Assembly: GCA_016793445.1 (NCBI GenBank)
Contig: JAEUME010000016.1
Coordinates: forward strand, 1 to 64,000
From: Hyphomicrobium sp.
GTDB lineage: Bacteria; Pseudomonadota; Alphaproteobacteria; Rhizobiales; Hyphomicrobiaceae
DNA length: 64,000 nucleotides
Direction of reading: 5' to 3'
Shown here: piece after piece, positions 47,817 to 57,211 of the stretch
Position numbering within the stretch: the first letter of the stretch is position 1
Layout of the letters: every line of letters starts with the position of its first letter
The notes under the pieces: model-generated
The model's input: the letters and a program-made list of their open reading frames with translations, nothing else
Told to the model about the DNA's origin: nothing
The model's database searches: none
Translations under genes and position numbers: made by a program

Positions 47817-48713
47817 ATGTCAACGCGCCACACCCACGTCCGCCATAGCAATCTCATCGGCATCCTCGCCATGCTGGGATCGATGGCGTTCTTCGTTGTC
47901 AACGATACGTGCGTGAAGCTCGTTGGCGAAACGGTGCCGCTTGGCGAACTGATCCTGCTGCGCAATACGGCCGCCACGGCCTACATTCTCGCCTTTGCCG
48001 CGATCGTTGGCGGGCTCAGGCTTCCCAAGGATGCGCCAAGGCGGCTGCTCGGCTGGCGCATGGCGGCGGAGGCCTTTGCCACGCTGACGTTTCTGACCGC
48101 GTTGATCGCCATGCCCATCGCTGGTGTCACGGCGCTTGCCCAGTTCACGCCACTCGCCATCACGGCTGCCGCGGCGATCTTTCTCAAAGAGCACATTGGC
48201 TGGCGCGGGTGGCTTGCCACGCTCGTCGGTCTCCTCGGCGTGATGCTGATCGCGCGGCCTGGCACGTCGGCGTTTTCACCTGCCACGCCCGTGCTTCTCG
48301 TCTCCGTAGGTCTGGTCGCGGCGCGCGACCTCATGACAAGGCAGATCCCGGGGAACGTGCCCACGCTCACGCTGACGCTCATGTCGGCGGCGATCACCGC
48401 GCCGGCCGGGTTGCTGCTGGCGCCATTTGAAACATGGGTGATGCCGGGCCTGCGCGAAGTCATGCTCCTGATGCTTGGCGGCGCGTTCCTGACCCTTGGC
48501 TACGCCCTCATCATTGTCGCCATGCGCGCGGGCGATGTCGGCACCATCGCGCCTTTCCGTTATGCGGTCATTCTGTTTGCGCTCCTGTCGGGCTGGATGG
48601 TCTGGAACGAGACGCCTGATGGCGTACAAATCATCGGTATCGCCATCCTGACGCTGGCCGGTCTTTACTCGGTCCAACACGAGCGGCGATCCTTGAAGTT
48701 GCCCGCACGCTGA
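47817..48713 (+). CDS. DMT superfamily (EamA) transporter
   Basis: A 298-residue inner-membrane protein with about ten helices arranged as two EamA repeats. Markers are GSMAFFVVNDTCVKLVG in repeat one, TPLAITAAAAIFLKEHIGWR at its end, and the matching APFRYAVILFALLSGWMVWNE in repeat two (part). The substrate is unknown; relatives export amino acids or other metabolites. ATG 47817 is chosen over an upstream GTG because it directly precedes the conserved part. A gap of 198 bp separates it from the VWA gene. Confidence 0.9.
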   Translation: MSTRHTHVRHSNLIGILAMLGSMAFFVVNDTCVKLVGETVPLGELILLRNTAATAYILAFAAIVGGLRLPKDAPRRLLGWRMAAEAFATLTFLTALIAMPIAGVTALAQFTPLAITAAAAIFLKEHIGWRGWLATLVGLLGVMLIARPGTSAFSPATPVLLVSVGLVAARDLMTRQIPGNVPTLTLTLMSAAITAPAGLLLAPFETWVMPGLREVMLLMLGGAFLTLGYALIIVAMRAGDVGTIAPFRYAVILFALLSGWMVWNETPDGVQIIGIAILTLAGLYSVQHERRSLKLPAR

Positions 48714-48817
48714 TCCAGGCCGGAATGGTTGCGCCCCATTCACGCTTACTCAACGCGAACGCGCTAGCTTTCCGGACAGGAAAGTTCTTAACAGCGTGTT
48801 CACGGTTTCGCGTATCC

Positions 48818-49579
48818 ATGTCTGATCATGCCGTTCCTCCCGCCCTCGAAATCCGAAACCTGCGCAAGACTTTCGCAAAGCCTGCGGTCGATTGCCTCTC
48901 GCTGACCATCGGGCGAGGCGAGTTTTATGCGCTTCTCGGGCCCAACGGCGCCGGCAAAACCACGACGCTGCGCATGGTTGCCGGGCTGCTGAAGCCCGAC
49001 GCGGGCGAGATCTCGATTTGCGGCATCAACGCGCTCGCCAAGCCAGTGGACGCCAAGACCGTCATGGCCTGGGTACCCGACGAGCCGCTTATCTACGACA
49101 AGCTCGATCCATTGGAATATCTGGAGTTCGTTGCCGGCCTATGGGCGATGGACCCTGTGAAGGCCGAGCATGAAGCCCGCCACCTCATTGAGATCTTGGG
49201 CCTTGCGCCCCATGCGGCGACGCGCTGCCACGGCCTTTCCAAAGGCATGAGGCAGAAGGTTGCGCTCGCAGGCGCGCTCATTCACGATCCGCAACTCATC
49301 ATTCTCGACGAGCCGCTGACCGGCCTCGATGCAGCCTCCGCACGCCAGGTCAAGGCCGTCCTCAAAGACCGCGTCGCTTGTGGTGCAACGGTCATCATGA
49401 CGACGCACATCCTCGATGTCGCCGAGCGCATGGCCGAGCGCATCGGCGTCATCTCCAACGGCAAACTCATAGCGCAAGGCACGCTCGAAGAGTTGAGCCG
49501 GAAGGCCGGGCAGGATGGCGGCACGCTGGAAGAGATCTTCCTCACGCTGGTCGCAAACGAGGATGCGGCAGCCGCATGA
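48818..49579 (+). CDS. ABC transporter ATP-binding protein
   Basis: A 253-residue ATPase. Walker A is GPNGAGKTTT, the signature is GLSKGMRQKVALAGAL (variant of LSGGQ), Walker B is LIILDEPLTGLD, and the H-loop is MTTHILD. It resembles the ATP-binding subunits of ABC-2-type exporters. ATG 48818 has no good ribosome binding site, so the start is less certain. It overlaps the permease gene by 4 bp (ATGA), so the two form one unit. Confidence 0.95.
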   Translation: MSDHAVPPALEIRNLRKTFAKPAVDCLSLTIGRGEFYALLGPNGAGKTTTLRMVAGLLKPDAGEISICGINALAKPVDAKTVMAWVPDEPLIYDKLDPLEYLEFVAGLWAMDPVKAEHEARHLIEILGLAPHAATRCHGLSKGMRQKVALAGALIHDPQLIILDEPLTGLDAASARQVKAVLKDRVACGATVIMTTHILDVAERMAERIGVISNGKLIAQGTLEELSRKAGQDGGTLEEIFLTLVANEDAAAA

Positions 49580-51111
49580 CCCGCACGCACACTTTGGCAT
49601 GGTTCGCACGCCATGAGATGACTCTGGCCTGGCGCGACTGGGCAGCCATGATGGCCGGAGGCCGTACGGCACGCGAGCGCGCCGTTACGTTGATCGTGCT
49701 GGCCTTTGTCGCGGGTCTGCACTGGTTTGCATACCTTGTCCTCGCACCGATTTTTGCACGCGGTGTCGCAGGCGATCTCACGACGCTCATCATGTTGACG
49801 GCCGGTATGGCGACGGCCTTCTCCATGATGCTCTCGCAAGCGATCGAGCACGTCACCCGCGCCTTCTACGCGCGTGCCGATCTGGAGCTGATATTGTCGT
49901 CGCCCGCGCCCGCGCGGCACCTCTTTGCCGTGCGCATTGCCGCCATCGCCGCAACCGGCGCAATGATGACATCGTTGCTCGCCGCACCCTTCGTCAACAT
50001 GGCGATCCTGCTCGATGGACCACGCTGGCTTGCCGCGTATGGCGTCATTACCGCCATGAGCGCGGTTGCAACCGCGGCCTCGTTATCGGCCGCCATGTAT
50101 CTGTTCAAGTTATTTGGACCAAAGAAGACGCGTGTGATTGCTCAGGTCACGGCCGCAGTCGCCGGCGCGACGCTGCTTATCGCGCTTCAGGTCACCGCCG
50201 TGATGACGTATGGCACCTTCTCGCGCCTTGCCGTGCTGCAATCGCCGCTCGTTCTGGCTTTGGCGCCAGACGCCGGCAGCATGTTCTGGCTTCCCGCCCA
50301 TGCCATGCTCGGCAATTGGCACGCGGGGCTCTTCATCTTCACAGGCGCACTGGTCATTCTGATGGCCGCAATAGCCTACTTTGCGCCGCGCTTTTCTCAC
50401 CATGCCATAGCAGCTGCGGGACTCTCCAATGAGTCCGGGGCGGCCGCGGAGCCCAAGCGCTTGCGTCCCTTCCTCAAGCGGTCGACCGCTCAGGCGCTGC
50501 GCCACAAGGAATGGATGCTGCTGGCGCGCGATCCCTGGCTGATGTCGCAGTCGCTGATGCAAATCCTGTATCTCATTCCGCCCGCGCTGTTGCTCTACAA
50601 GGACCTCGGCGCCGACCAGAACCTCGATGTCATTCTTGCGCCTGTCCTGGTGATGGCCTTCGGCCAGCTTGCTGGCGGCCTGTCCTGGCTGGCCCTTTCG
50701 GGTGAGGATGCGCATGACCTCGTGGCGACCGCGCCGCTGGCGCAACGCCAACAACTGCGCGCCAAAGTCGAGGCGGTCCTCGCCGTCATAGCAGCCGGAT
50801 CGGCGCCATTCCTGCTGGCGCTTGCCATCTCCTCTCCCCGCGGCGCTGTTATCAGCGCCTGCGGCATTGCCGTCGCCGGCCTGGCCGCCATCGTCATTCA
50901 GATGTGGTTCAAGGTTGCAGCAAAACGCTCCATGTTCCGGCGCCGGCAGGTTGCCTCCCGCGCCGCGACCTTCTCGGAAGCTTTCTCGTCGATCTTCTGG
51001 GCAGGTGCTACCGGCTTTGCCGTCAGCGGCAGCTGGTTTGCCCTTGTCTTCGTCGCTCTTGCGTTGCTCACCCTCGGCGTGACTTGGCTGATCCGCCCGC
51101 GCGGAGAATAA
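49576..51111 (+). CDS. ABC exporter permease
   Basis: A 511-residue polytopic protein with about 12 membrane helices, coupled to the ATP-binding gene by an ATGA overlap. Features include HVTRAFYARADLELILSSPA in the first third and the paired DLVATAPLAQRQQLRAKV in the second half, which look like the two cytoplasmic coupling segments of an internally duplicated permease. The substrate is unknown; no accessory periplasmic protein is encoded nearby. Confidence 0.88.
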   Translation: MTRTHTLAWFARHEMTLAWRDWAAMMAGGRTARERAVTLIVLAFVAGLHWFAYLVLAPIFARGVAGDLTTLIMLTAGMATAFSMMLSQAIEHVTRAFYARADLELILSSPAPARHLFAVRIAAIAATGAMMTSLLAAPFVNMAILLDGPRWLAAYGVITAMSAVATAASLSAAMYLFKLFGPKKTRVIAQVTAAVAGATLLIALQVTAVMTYGTFSRLAVLQSPLVLALAPDAGSMFWLPAHAMLGNWHAGLFIFTGALVILMAAIAYFAPRFSHHAIAAAGLSNESGAAAEPKRLRPFLKRSTAQALRHKEWMLLARDPWLMSQSLMQILYLIPPALLLYKDLGADQNLDVILAPVLVMAFGQLAGGLSWLALSGEDAHDLVATAPLAQRQQLRAKVEAVLAVIAAGSAPFLLALAISSPRGAVISACGIAVAGLAAIVIQMWFKVAAKRSMFRRRQVASRAATFSEAFSSIFWAGATGFAVSGSWFALVFVALALLTLGVTWLIRPRGE

Positions 51112-51143
51112 GGACGCGACCACAGTGACGCTGAAATAAACGC

Positions 51144-51175
51144 AAAGGGCGGACGCGTTCGGCGTCCGCCCTTTT
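51144..51175. terminator. Bidirectional terminator
   Basis: A 13-bp perfect stem (AAAGGGCGGACGC at 51144-51156, GCGTCCGCCCTTT at 51162-51174) with a 5-base loop and T/A tracts on each side, between the convergent permease and TadG-like genes. Confidence 0.9.
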
Positions 51176-51198
51176 CATTGCGCTCCGGGTGACCGTGC

Positions 51199-52578
51199 TT
51201 ACTGCGTGAGATGCAGTGGCGACAACTTGATGGCAATGTCGCGGAACACGTTGCGCAACTGCTCACCATCCTCCGCGAGGTAGGCCGTGGACGCATCTGA
51301 CGCGCACTGCTGGAGGGTTTGAATGGCGCGGTTGTCCGTCAGACCGAAGCCCACCGTGTACACCTCGATTCCGGCAGCTTTCATGTTGGCGCACACGGAA
51401 CGCGCCTGATTGTCGGACGATCCGTTCACGGGCGAGGTGTTGTTCGTCGAGGTCATCAGGCCGTTGGCATCAAACTGCGTATTGTACTCGCCGTCGGTCA
51501 TCAGGATGGCGATCTTCTTGACGTCCGGGTCGTCATAGTTCGCGGGCTTGCTATCGTTGCTCCAGACATTCGCCCACTTCGGCGACAGAAGATACCATGC
51601 CCACGCCGAACCCAGGTGCCCCGCCGTGCCGCCGCTGGCGGTCAGCGAATTGATCAGGCCGTTGAGTTGCGACTTGTTGGAGGTGAGGGGCATGATCTGC
51701 CCTCCGGGCGTGCAAGAGCCAGACTGGGAGTAGACTGCGCCAACAACATTTGCACCGTCAGGCGCGTCGTCGGTGTAGGCGGCGGCACCTGCGCGCTCAG
51801 ACACGCACGATGTGAGGGAATAGGTCGTCTGGCGGCCGTTCTTGTCGCGCAGCCTGATCGAGCTGGGACGCGAGCCGCGGACGCGGTTGAGATAGGCGCT
51901 GCCCGGGCGGACGCTCTCTGCGAAAGGCGCAATCGCGACGCGCACGTCGGAGCCGCCCTCGGGCAGTACGATATTGACGAGATCCTTCGCGGCGGCCTTC
52001 AAATCGGCGAGCTTTTCACCGCTCATGGAACCGGTGGTATCGAGCATCATGGAGATTTCGAGCTGCTGGCCGTTGCCGCCGCCGATTTCGCTGACGGCCT
52101 CGGAGGCATTCGAGCCACCCTCTTTCCACAGGACGAGACGCGGGATGCTGGCAACGGCAAGGAATGGCGTGCTGATATAGGCTTTGCCCGTAGCAACGAT
52201 ACCCGTTCCGGCGCTGGTCACTTGAAAGTCGATATTATCGCCCTTGACGGCGGGACGCGCCTTGACGTTCGCCTTATAGAAATTTCGCGCCGTGGTCAGT
52301 GCCAGCGCAGTATCGCCGCCCGAAACCTGCAGCGTTCTGGTGCCTGCAAGCACGGCAGAGTCCACAGCCGCCTTGGTCTGGCTGTAGGCGTGCATCCAGC
52401 GGCCCATATCCACCGCGCCGCCGATCATCATCACCATTGCTACCGACATCAGCCCAAACAGGACTGCGACCGTGCCGCGCTCATCGCCGTTGAAGGCGTC
52501 GAGCCGGGCCTGCCAACTCTTAGCAAGAGTAGAGGCCGGGTTAACACGCGGGCCGCGGTTCAAAAAAAGCCAGGACAT
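51199..52578 (-). CDS. TadG-like pilus-assembly protein with VWA domain (second copy)
   Basis: A 459-residue paralog of the protein at 2333-3733. The N-terminal TadE/G-like region (ERGTVAVLFGLMSVAMVMMI) includes one membrane helix. The VWA domain has the metal site DTTGSMSGEK, later the strand IAILMTDGEYN, and an insertion with three Cys. The C-terminus ends SPLHLTQ, like SPLRLTR in the first copy. ATG 52578 has GTGGAG upstream and is preferred over 52614. No other tad genes are near. Periplasmic exposure with disulfides is predicted. Confidence 0.83.
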   Translation of the reverse strand: MSWLFLNRGPRVNPASTLAKSWQARLDAFNGDERGTVAVLFGLMSVAMVMMIGGAVDMGRWMHAYSQTKAAVDSAVLAGTRTLQVSGGDTALALTTARNFYKANVKARPAVKGDNIDFQVTSAGTGIVATGKAYISTPFLAVASIPRLVLWKEGGSNASEAVSEIGGGNGQQLEISMMLDTTGSMSGEKLADLKAAAKDLVNIVLPEGGSDVRVAIAPFAESVRPGSAYLNRVRGSRPSSIRLRDKNGRQTTYSLTSCVSERAGAAAYTDDAPDGANVVGAVYSQSGSCTPGGQIMPLTSNKSQLNGLINSLTASGGTAGHLGSAWAWYLLSPKWANVWSNDSKPANYDDPDVKKIAILMTDGEYNTQFDANGLMTSTNNTSPVNGSSDNQARSVCANMKAAGIEVYTVGFGLTDNRAIQTLQQCASDASTAYLAEDGEQLRNVFRDIAIKLSPLHLTQ

Positions 52579-53021
52579 GGTCACCACTCCACTAACGAAA
52601 TGAACTGGAGCCAATTAATAGCTGATCAATAAATATAACCAAAACCTAAACGGGATTCTCTATTTCCCAGACCTTAATGCGACAGCAGAAATTCAAAGCG
52701 AATTTTGTCGTATTTGTCGCTATGCGCTTTTTGCTCGCCGCTCGATACCGAATTTGACGTTTGAAAACCGCGACCCACGCCGTCTTGATGCGCGAAGCAA
52801 CGTGTTGTTTTAAAAAAACTTTCTAAGCACAAGTTTTCGCGGCAGGCGCCCGCCGCCAGAGACCGCCGGACAGAACAGATCGCGGATATCTAAATTTGCA
52901 GATAAATGCGATGCATCGCCCGGCGAAGGCTATTCGCACTACTGAATTACCAGGCATGCCACCGGCGCCATTTACATTTCTCAAGACATGGCCTGAGCAA
53001 GCATCAAAACAAAACCCGCCG
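52579..53021. other. AT-rich intergenic region upstream of TadG-like gene
   Basis: About 440 bp, unusually AT-rich for this genome, with no credible gene. It includes the promoter region of the TadG-like gene (minus) and the 3' side of the O-antigen-ligase-like gene. A short direct repeat TTTGTCG occurs twice at about 52704-52719. Otherwise I see nothing assignable. Confidence 0.5.
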
Positions 53022-54767
53022 CTATTCTTCTTCGGCTGGATCGCGGGCTCTATTACTGTTGGCTGGCGCATTGTGCGTGGCGTTTTCAAGGCCGTGCGAA
53101 GCGCTGTCGCCGGGTGCCGTCTGGCCGGAGGGTTGGCGCGACTGCCAGGCCTCAGGCCACGCCTTCTCACTTTCCCAGCGCTTGAACCCTTGTGATGCGG
53201 CCCGGTCTGATGCAGCTGCCTGCGACGCAATCTGCTGTGACGCGTCCGGCGCGGCTGCGTTACGACCCTGGTGAGGCGGGCGTGCCTGCCTGGGCCTTGC
53301 ACCCTGAGCCGCAACTTGTGTGTTCGCCTGCCGAGCCGTCCGCGCGGCGCTCTCCTCACGCGTGCTGCGTGGGGTTGTCCGCAACGGAGTGAGCAGAAGT
53401 CCACAACACAGCGCGGCGACGGTCGCCCCCGCGCTCGTGCGCAGCGGATAGTCCACCAGCGAGTGCAGCGCGAGAAACAAAAGAGCGAGCGAGGCTGCCT
53501 TGATCAATCCCAGGTCAAGATCTCCAGCCGCCTCATCGCCCGGACCGCGCCAAGTCACATACGTCCGGCGCGCGAGGAAAATGGCAAATGCCGTCATCAA
53601 CGCGAACGACAGAGCGCCTGATTCCAGCAGGGATTCGGCGACATCGTTGTGGGCGTGGTTGGCATAGAAATAGCGCACATCTTCTGGTGTCTCAAAAAGC
53701 CCGTAGACCGGCACGAAGGTGCCTGTCCCCGCCCCAAAGGGCAGAAAGGATTTGGCAGCGTCCAGTGTCTTGGAGGAAATGATGAGCCGCGTCTGCTCGA
53801 TCGGATCGTCTGTGAAGCGCTCGATGATACGGATCAAAGTGTACTGTAAGGAGAGCACAACAGCGACAACAGCAGCCCCGATCACGACGCGCGCAGCACC
53901 GGCCCCGCTGACACGAGAACGCCGGTCAGTCATCGCAAGACCCAGCACGCCGAAAAGCCCTGCCACGGTGAATATAATGCCGGCGCGTGAACGGGCCATC
54001 GCCTGCGCCATGACAAGCGCGATGAAGACGATGAGCACGCCCGTCAGCATCAGCACCCTCCCGCTCCCAAATCTAGTCCACGCGCCCGGCCTGTCGGCGG
54101 TTTGCAGTCGCCCAGCCGCGCTAATCGCAAAGCTCGCTGTCAGCAACGTGGCGCAGTAGAGGAGCGCGGCATAGTGATTGCGGTTGGCGAACAAGCCGAC
54201 GGCTTCCGTGGTGTTGGTGATCTCATAAAAGCGTAAGGGGCTATTGACGCCCTGCGCGAGTTGCATAACCCCAAGGAAAACGCTGAGCAGTGCAAACCCA
54301 ATGAAGACCAGCACGAGATAGCGCCGCTCCCGGTAGTCGAGTTGCAGGACGCTCAGGAAAAGAGCGATTGGCGCGATGAGCGACAGAAAGGAAATCCATG
54401 TTGCCTCGGGAACGAGCGACACCGGCCACCACGGCGCATCCCGGCCGATCAAGCGGTAGCTTTCTGCGATCCATGAACTTCCGGGCAAGAGACTACGCAC
54501 TGCAGCAGGCAGCGGAACAAGCTGGATAAGTGGAACGGCCGCCAGCGCAATGCAAAATGCGATAGCCAGTCGCGCCTCAAGGCCAATGCGGCCGCGTAAA
54601 CGCACCAAACCGGCGACCGCCGCAGCGAGCAGCGCGACCGAGACGAGCTGAATGAGAACATCGCCACCGAAGCCCGCGTGCGTGCCGCCGCCAAAGATGA
54701 GCGCAACGAGCAGCGTGATCGCCGACAGCCAAAACAGACCGCTCAGGTGCAGTTGCCGAAGTCGCAC
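53022..54767 (-). CDS. O-antigen ligase/polymerase-like membrane protein
   Basis: A 581-residue polytopic protein with about 11-12 helices in the first 450 residues and a large periplasmic loop before helix 10 or so. Segments NTTEAVGLFANRNHYAALLY and FYANHAHNDVAESLLESGAL, with the conserved Arg/His pair, match the Wzy_C/O-antigen ligase family. The last 120 residues are polar, Gln/Ala/Arg-rich and predicted disordered, an atypical tail. The start is GTG 54767. It is divergent from the capsule operon at 55578 and probably polymerises or ligates the same polymer. Confidence 0.85.
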   Translation of the reverse strand: MRLRQLHLSGLFWLSAITLLVALIFGGGTHAGFGGDVLIQLVSVALLAAAVAGLVRLRGRIGLEARLAIAFCIALAAVPLIQLVPLPAAVRSLLPGSSWIAESYRLIGRDAPWWPVSLVPEATWISFLSLIAPIALFLSVLQLDYRERRYLVLVFIGFALLSVFLGVMQLAQGVNSPLRFYEITNTTEAVGLFANRNHYAALLYCATLLTASFAISAAGRLQTADRPGAWTRFGSGRVLMLTGVLIVFIALVMAQAMARSRAGIIFTVAGLFGVLGLAMTDRRSRVSGAGAARVVIGAAVVAVVLSLQYTLIRIIERFTDDPIEQTRLIISSKTLDAAKSFLPFGAGTGTFVPVYGLFETPEDVRYFYANHAHNDVAESLLESGALSFALMTAFAIFLARRTYVTWRGPGDEAAGDLDLGLIKAASLALLFLALHSLVDYPLRTSAGATVAALCCGLLLTPLRTTPRSTREESAARTARQANTQVAAQGARPRQARPPHQGRNAAAPDASQQIASQAAASDRAASQGFKRWESEKAWPEAWQSRQPSGQTAPGDSASHGLENATHNAPANSNRARDPAEEE

Positions 54768-54834
54768 ATTCGGGCCTGTATCTTTGGAGGGCTTTTAAGC
54801 CGGTGCCTTTGGGCTACGCGCCATCGCCCTCCCC

Positions 54835-55227
54835 TCACGGGCTGGCGGGATGATCGCTGACTTCGTTCAATATCAGAATGCCGCCAAGGACGCCACCTAC
54901 TGCCACTGCGCTCAAGGCAAGCATTTCAGAATCCGTAGCGGCTGCCTGATAGGTCTCGCCGCAAGGGGGAGCTGATTTGATTGAGACGGATTGGCCTGGC
55001 TCAACCAAAACGCGGCATCCATTGTCATAGATGATCTCGGCGCGACCGTTGGCGCCCGTCATAACGACGTCCCCGGCACTGGCCGAGGCGGAGCCGAAGA
55101 TTCCTACGAAACCTTGTCCCTGGCTCAGGGAGACCGAACCTCCCTTGACGTTGACGCTGGCCGCCACGGCCTGACCGGCAAGCGTAACCAGAACGCCGGT
55201 TAAGGCGTAATGCACTGTTCGCAACAT
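54835..55227 (-). CDS. FecR-fold-like small envelope protein (paralog 1)
   Basis: A 130-residue protein with a signal sequence (ALTGVLVTLAGQAVA), a small beta-domain and a C-terminal hydrophobic helix (LALSAVAVGGVLGGILIL). The domain runs SLSQGQGFVGIFGSASASAG, GANGRAEIIYDNGCRVLVEP, and resembles the FecR-type repeat fold without the sensor and signalling parts. It ends in PASP. A paralog with the same layout and ending is encoded at 61733-62260. ATG 55227 is chosen because it begins the signal peptide. Upstream of the O-antigen-ligase gene on the same strand. Confidence 0.72.
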   Translation of the reverse strand: MLRTVHYALTGVLVTLAGQAVAASVNVKGGSVSLSQGQGFVGIFGSASASAGDVVMTGANGRAEIIYDNGCRVLVEPGQSVSIKSAPPCGETYQAAATDSEMLALSAVAVGGVLGGILILNEVSDHPASP

Positions 55228-55577
55228 CACTCTGTACCCCGCGAGACGCAACAACACCCTCCGACGCCGTCTCATTGGCGTCCAAGATAACATCTAAAGC
55301 TGCGGAGCTGCTCTGTATAGATCCTAATACTGATTTTCTCTGATGCGCGTAATCTGATGCACGTAAGAGGTGGCCACATGTCATTTCAACACACCGAACC
55401 GTTGTCGTGCTGGCGGCTCGCAGAGCGCAGCGCACGGGCCTCTCTTGTCTCTTGTATTGTGTATAGTGTGCCAAGCATGACACATGCGTCGAGCGATCGT
55501 TCCAGGTATTCAACGCCTTGCACATCACACATGACGCCGTTGCGCGAAACTTACCGAAGTCGAGAGCGAGCGGGACA
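55228..55577. other. Divergent EPS promoter region
   Basis: 350 bp between the divergent FecR-like and phosphatase genes, without a credible gene. It contains a tandem near-repeat (55341-55366) that could be an operator. This is the natural regulatory region of the EPS cluster. Confidence 0.55.
55341..55366. promoter_or_regulatory. Tandem 12-bp direct repeat, possible operator
   Basis: TGATGCGCGTAA at 55341-55352 and TGATGCACGTAA at 55355-55366 differ at one base and are 14 bp apart centre to centre. The arrangement suggests binding of a regulator in the divergent promoter region, but no regulator gene is adjacent. Confidence 0.4.
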
Positions 55578-56435
55578 ATGATTGACTTGCATTGCCATAT
55601 GCTTCCCGGTCTCGACGACGGCGCGCCCGATCTCGCCACGGCGCTCGCGATGGCGCGCATGTTCGCCGCCGACGGCGTCACCCACGTTGCCTGCACGCCC
55701 CATATTCTTCCCGGCCTGTATCACAACACCGGTGACCAGATCCGCGCGGCCGTCGGCGCATTCGACGCCGAATTGAGAAACCAAGATATTGATCTGGCGA
55801 TCTTTCCAGGTGCCGACGCCCACATGACGCCGGCCTTCATTCAGGGCTTGCGGTCGGGCCACATACCTACCTTGGGCGCCAGCCGGTACGTGCTGGTCGA
55901 GCCGCCCCACCACACAGTGCCCCAGCGCATCGAGCAGTTCTTCTTCGACATCCTCGTGGCGGGCTATGTGCCGATTCTGACGCACCCGGAAAGACTGCGC
56001 TGGATCAATGATCATTATGCGATCATGCAACGCCTCGCCGCTCATGGAGTCTGGATGCAGCTCACAGCAGCTTCTGTAACTGGCGCTTTCGGTAAGAATG
56101 CGCAATATTGGTCGGAACGGATGCTTGATGAGGGACTGGTCCACGTACTGGCGAGCGACGCGCACGACGTGCACCGTCGCATTCCCAACCTCAGCCGTGG
56201 CCGCGACGCCGCGGCAAAGCGATTGGGAGACGTTGAGGCCCGGCACCTTGTAATAACGCGTCCATGGGGAATTCTTTCGGATGAGCCGCCAAACGCCATG
56301 CCGGCACCGCCCGGCCTTCTCCCATCGGACCGGCGGACAGCCCGGCCCGGCGACCCACGTGCGGAAGCGGCTGACGGCCGGGATCATCCTGGCAAGCGCG
56401 GTTGGGCTAGCCGGCTGCGGAACCTCTTTGAATGA
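55578..56435 (+). CDS. CpsB/CapC-type PHP tyrosine-protein phosphatase
   Basis: A 285-residue metal-dependent phosphatase of the PHP family that dephosphorylates bacterial tyrosine kinases. The metal-site motifs are all present: DLHCHMLPGLDDG, ACTPHILPG, ILTHPERLRW and LASDAHD. ATG 55578 directly precedes this motif and gives the usual length; the frame is open to 55518. The C-terminal 55 residues are outside the usual domain and overlap the next gene in a different frame. Its natural substrate is the Wzc-like kinase at 57212. Confidence 0.92.
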   Translation: MIDLHCHMLPGLDDGAPDLATALAMARMFAADGVTHVACTPHILPGLYHNTGDQIRAAVGAFDAELRNQDIDLAIFPGADAHMTPAFIQGLRSGHIPTLGASRYVLVEPPHHTVPQRIEQFFFDILVAGYVPILTHPERLRWINDHYAIMQRLAAHGVWMQLTAASVTGAFGKNAQYWSERMLDEGLVHVLASDAHDVHRRIPNLSRGRDAAAKRLGDVEARHLVITRPWGILSDEPPNAMPAPPGLLPSDRRTARPGDPRAEAADGRDHPGKRGWASRLRNLFE

Positions 56436-57156
56436 GTCGAACTCCAACGCGCTGATGGGTGGCGGAGCGCAGCCCGCAGCCTTCAATGCTGTCGCCGGGC
56501 AGCAAGGTGATACAACTGCTGGCGCCGCCACAGCGACAGCCACTTTGGCCCAACCTGGGTTGACCCAGGCCGCCACGCAACTGACCGCGTCATCCAAGCC
56601 CGGCACCACGGCTTACAAGATTGGCCCCCTCGACGTGCTCGAAGTATCGGTCTTCAAAGTGCCCGATCTGTCGAAGACGGTGCAGGTTGCCGACAGCGGC
56701 ACCATCAACCTTCCCCTGGTCGGCGAGGTCCCTGCCGCGGGTCTGACCGCGCAGGAGGTCGAGCGGGATCTCACCAAGAAACTGGGATCGAAATACCTTC
56801 AGAACCCGCAGGTGACCGTCTTTGTCAAAGAATACAACAGCCAGCGCGTCACCATAGAAGGTGCCGTCCGCAAACCCGGCGTCTATCCGATCCGCGGGAG
56901 CTCCACACTCTTGCAGATGATCGCTACCGCCGAGGGCGTGACGGAGTTGGCCGACAACGAAGTCGCCGTGTTCCGCGAGGTGAATGGAAAGCGCATGGCC
57001 GCCAAGTTCAACCTCTCGGATATCCGCTCCGGACAGACCGCCGATCCTCCGCTTCAGCAGGGAGACACGGTGATCATCAGTACGTCGGCACTGGCGGCGG
57101 CATACCAGAACCTATTGAAGGCATTGCCTATTGGCAGCTTTGTAGCGCTCCTGTAG
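56359..57156 (+). CDS. Wza-like polysaccharide export lipoprotein
   Basis: A 265-residue outer-membrane export protein. Lipobox VGLAGCGTS follows a signal sequence beginning at the GTG at 56359; a longer product from ATG 56281 is possible but has an unnatural N-terminus. The polysaccharide export domain is YKIGPLDVLEVSVFKVPDLS (20 residues), followed by an SLBB domain (RVTIEGAVRKPGVYPIRGSS). It is shorter than Wza, lacking the C-terminal amphipathic barrel helix typical of Wza. It overlaps the phosphatase gene by 77 bp. Confidence 0.93.
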   Translation: MRKRLTAGIILASAVGLAGCGTSLNESNSNALMGGGAQPAAFNAVAGQQGDTTAGAATATATLAQPGLTQAATQLTASSKPGTTAYKIGPLDVLEVSVFKVPDLSKTVQVADSGTINLPLVGEVPAAGLTAQEVERDLTKKLGSKYLQNPQVTVFVKEYNSQRVTIEGAVRKPGVYPIRGSSTLLQMIATAEGVTELADNEVAVFREVNGKRMAAKFNLSDIRSGQTADPPLQQGDTVIISTSALAAAYQNLLKALPIGSFVALL

Positions 57157-57211
57157 GTGTACGTGCCAGATTCATGCGTAAGCGCCCTAATCTTTCTTGA
57201 AGACGTGACGG

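Noticed and set aside
51319..52632. 437-codon plus-strand frame antisense to the second TadG-like gene
   Set aside because: No recognisable domains; the minus-strand protein has a membrane anchor and VWA motifs.
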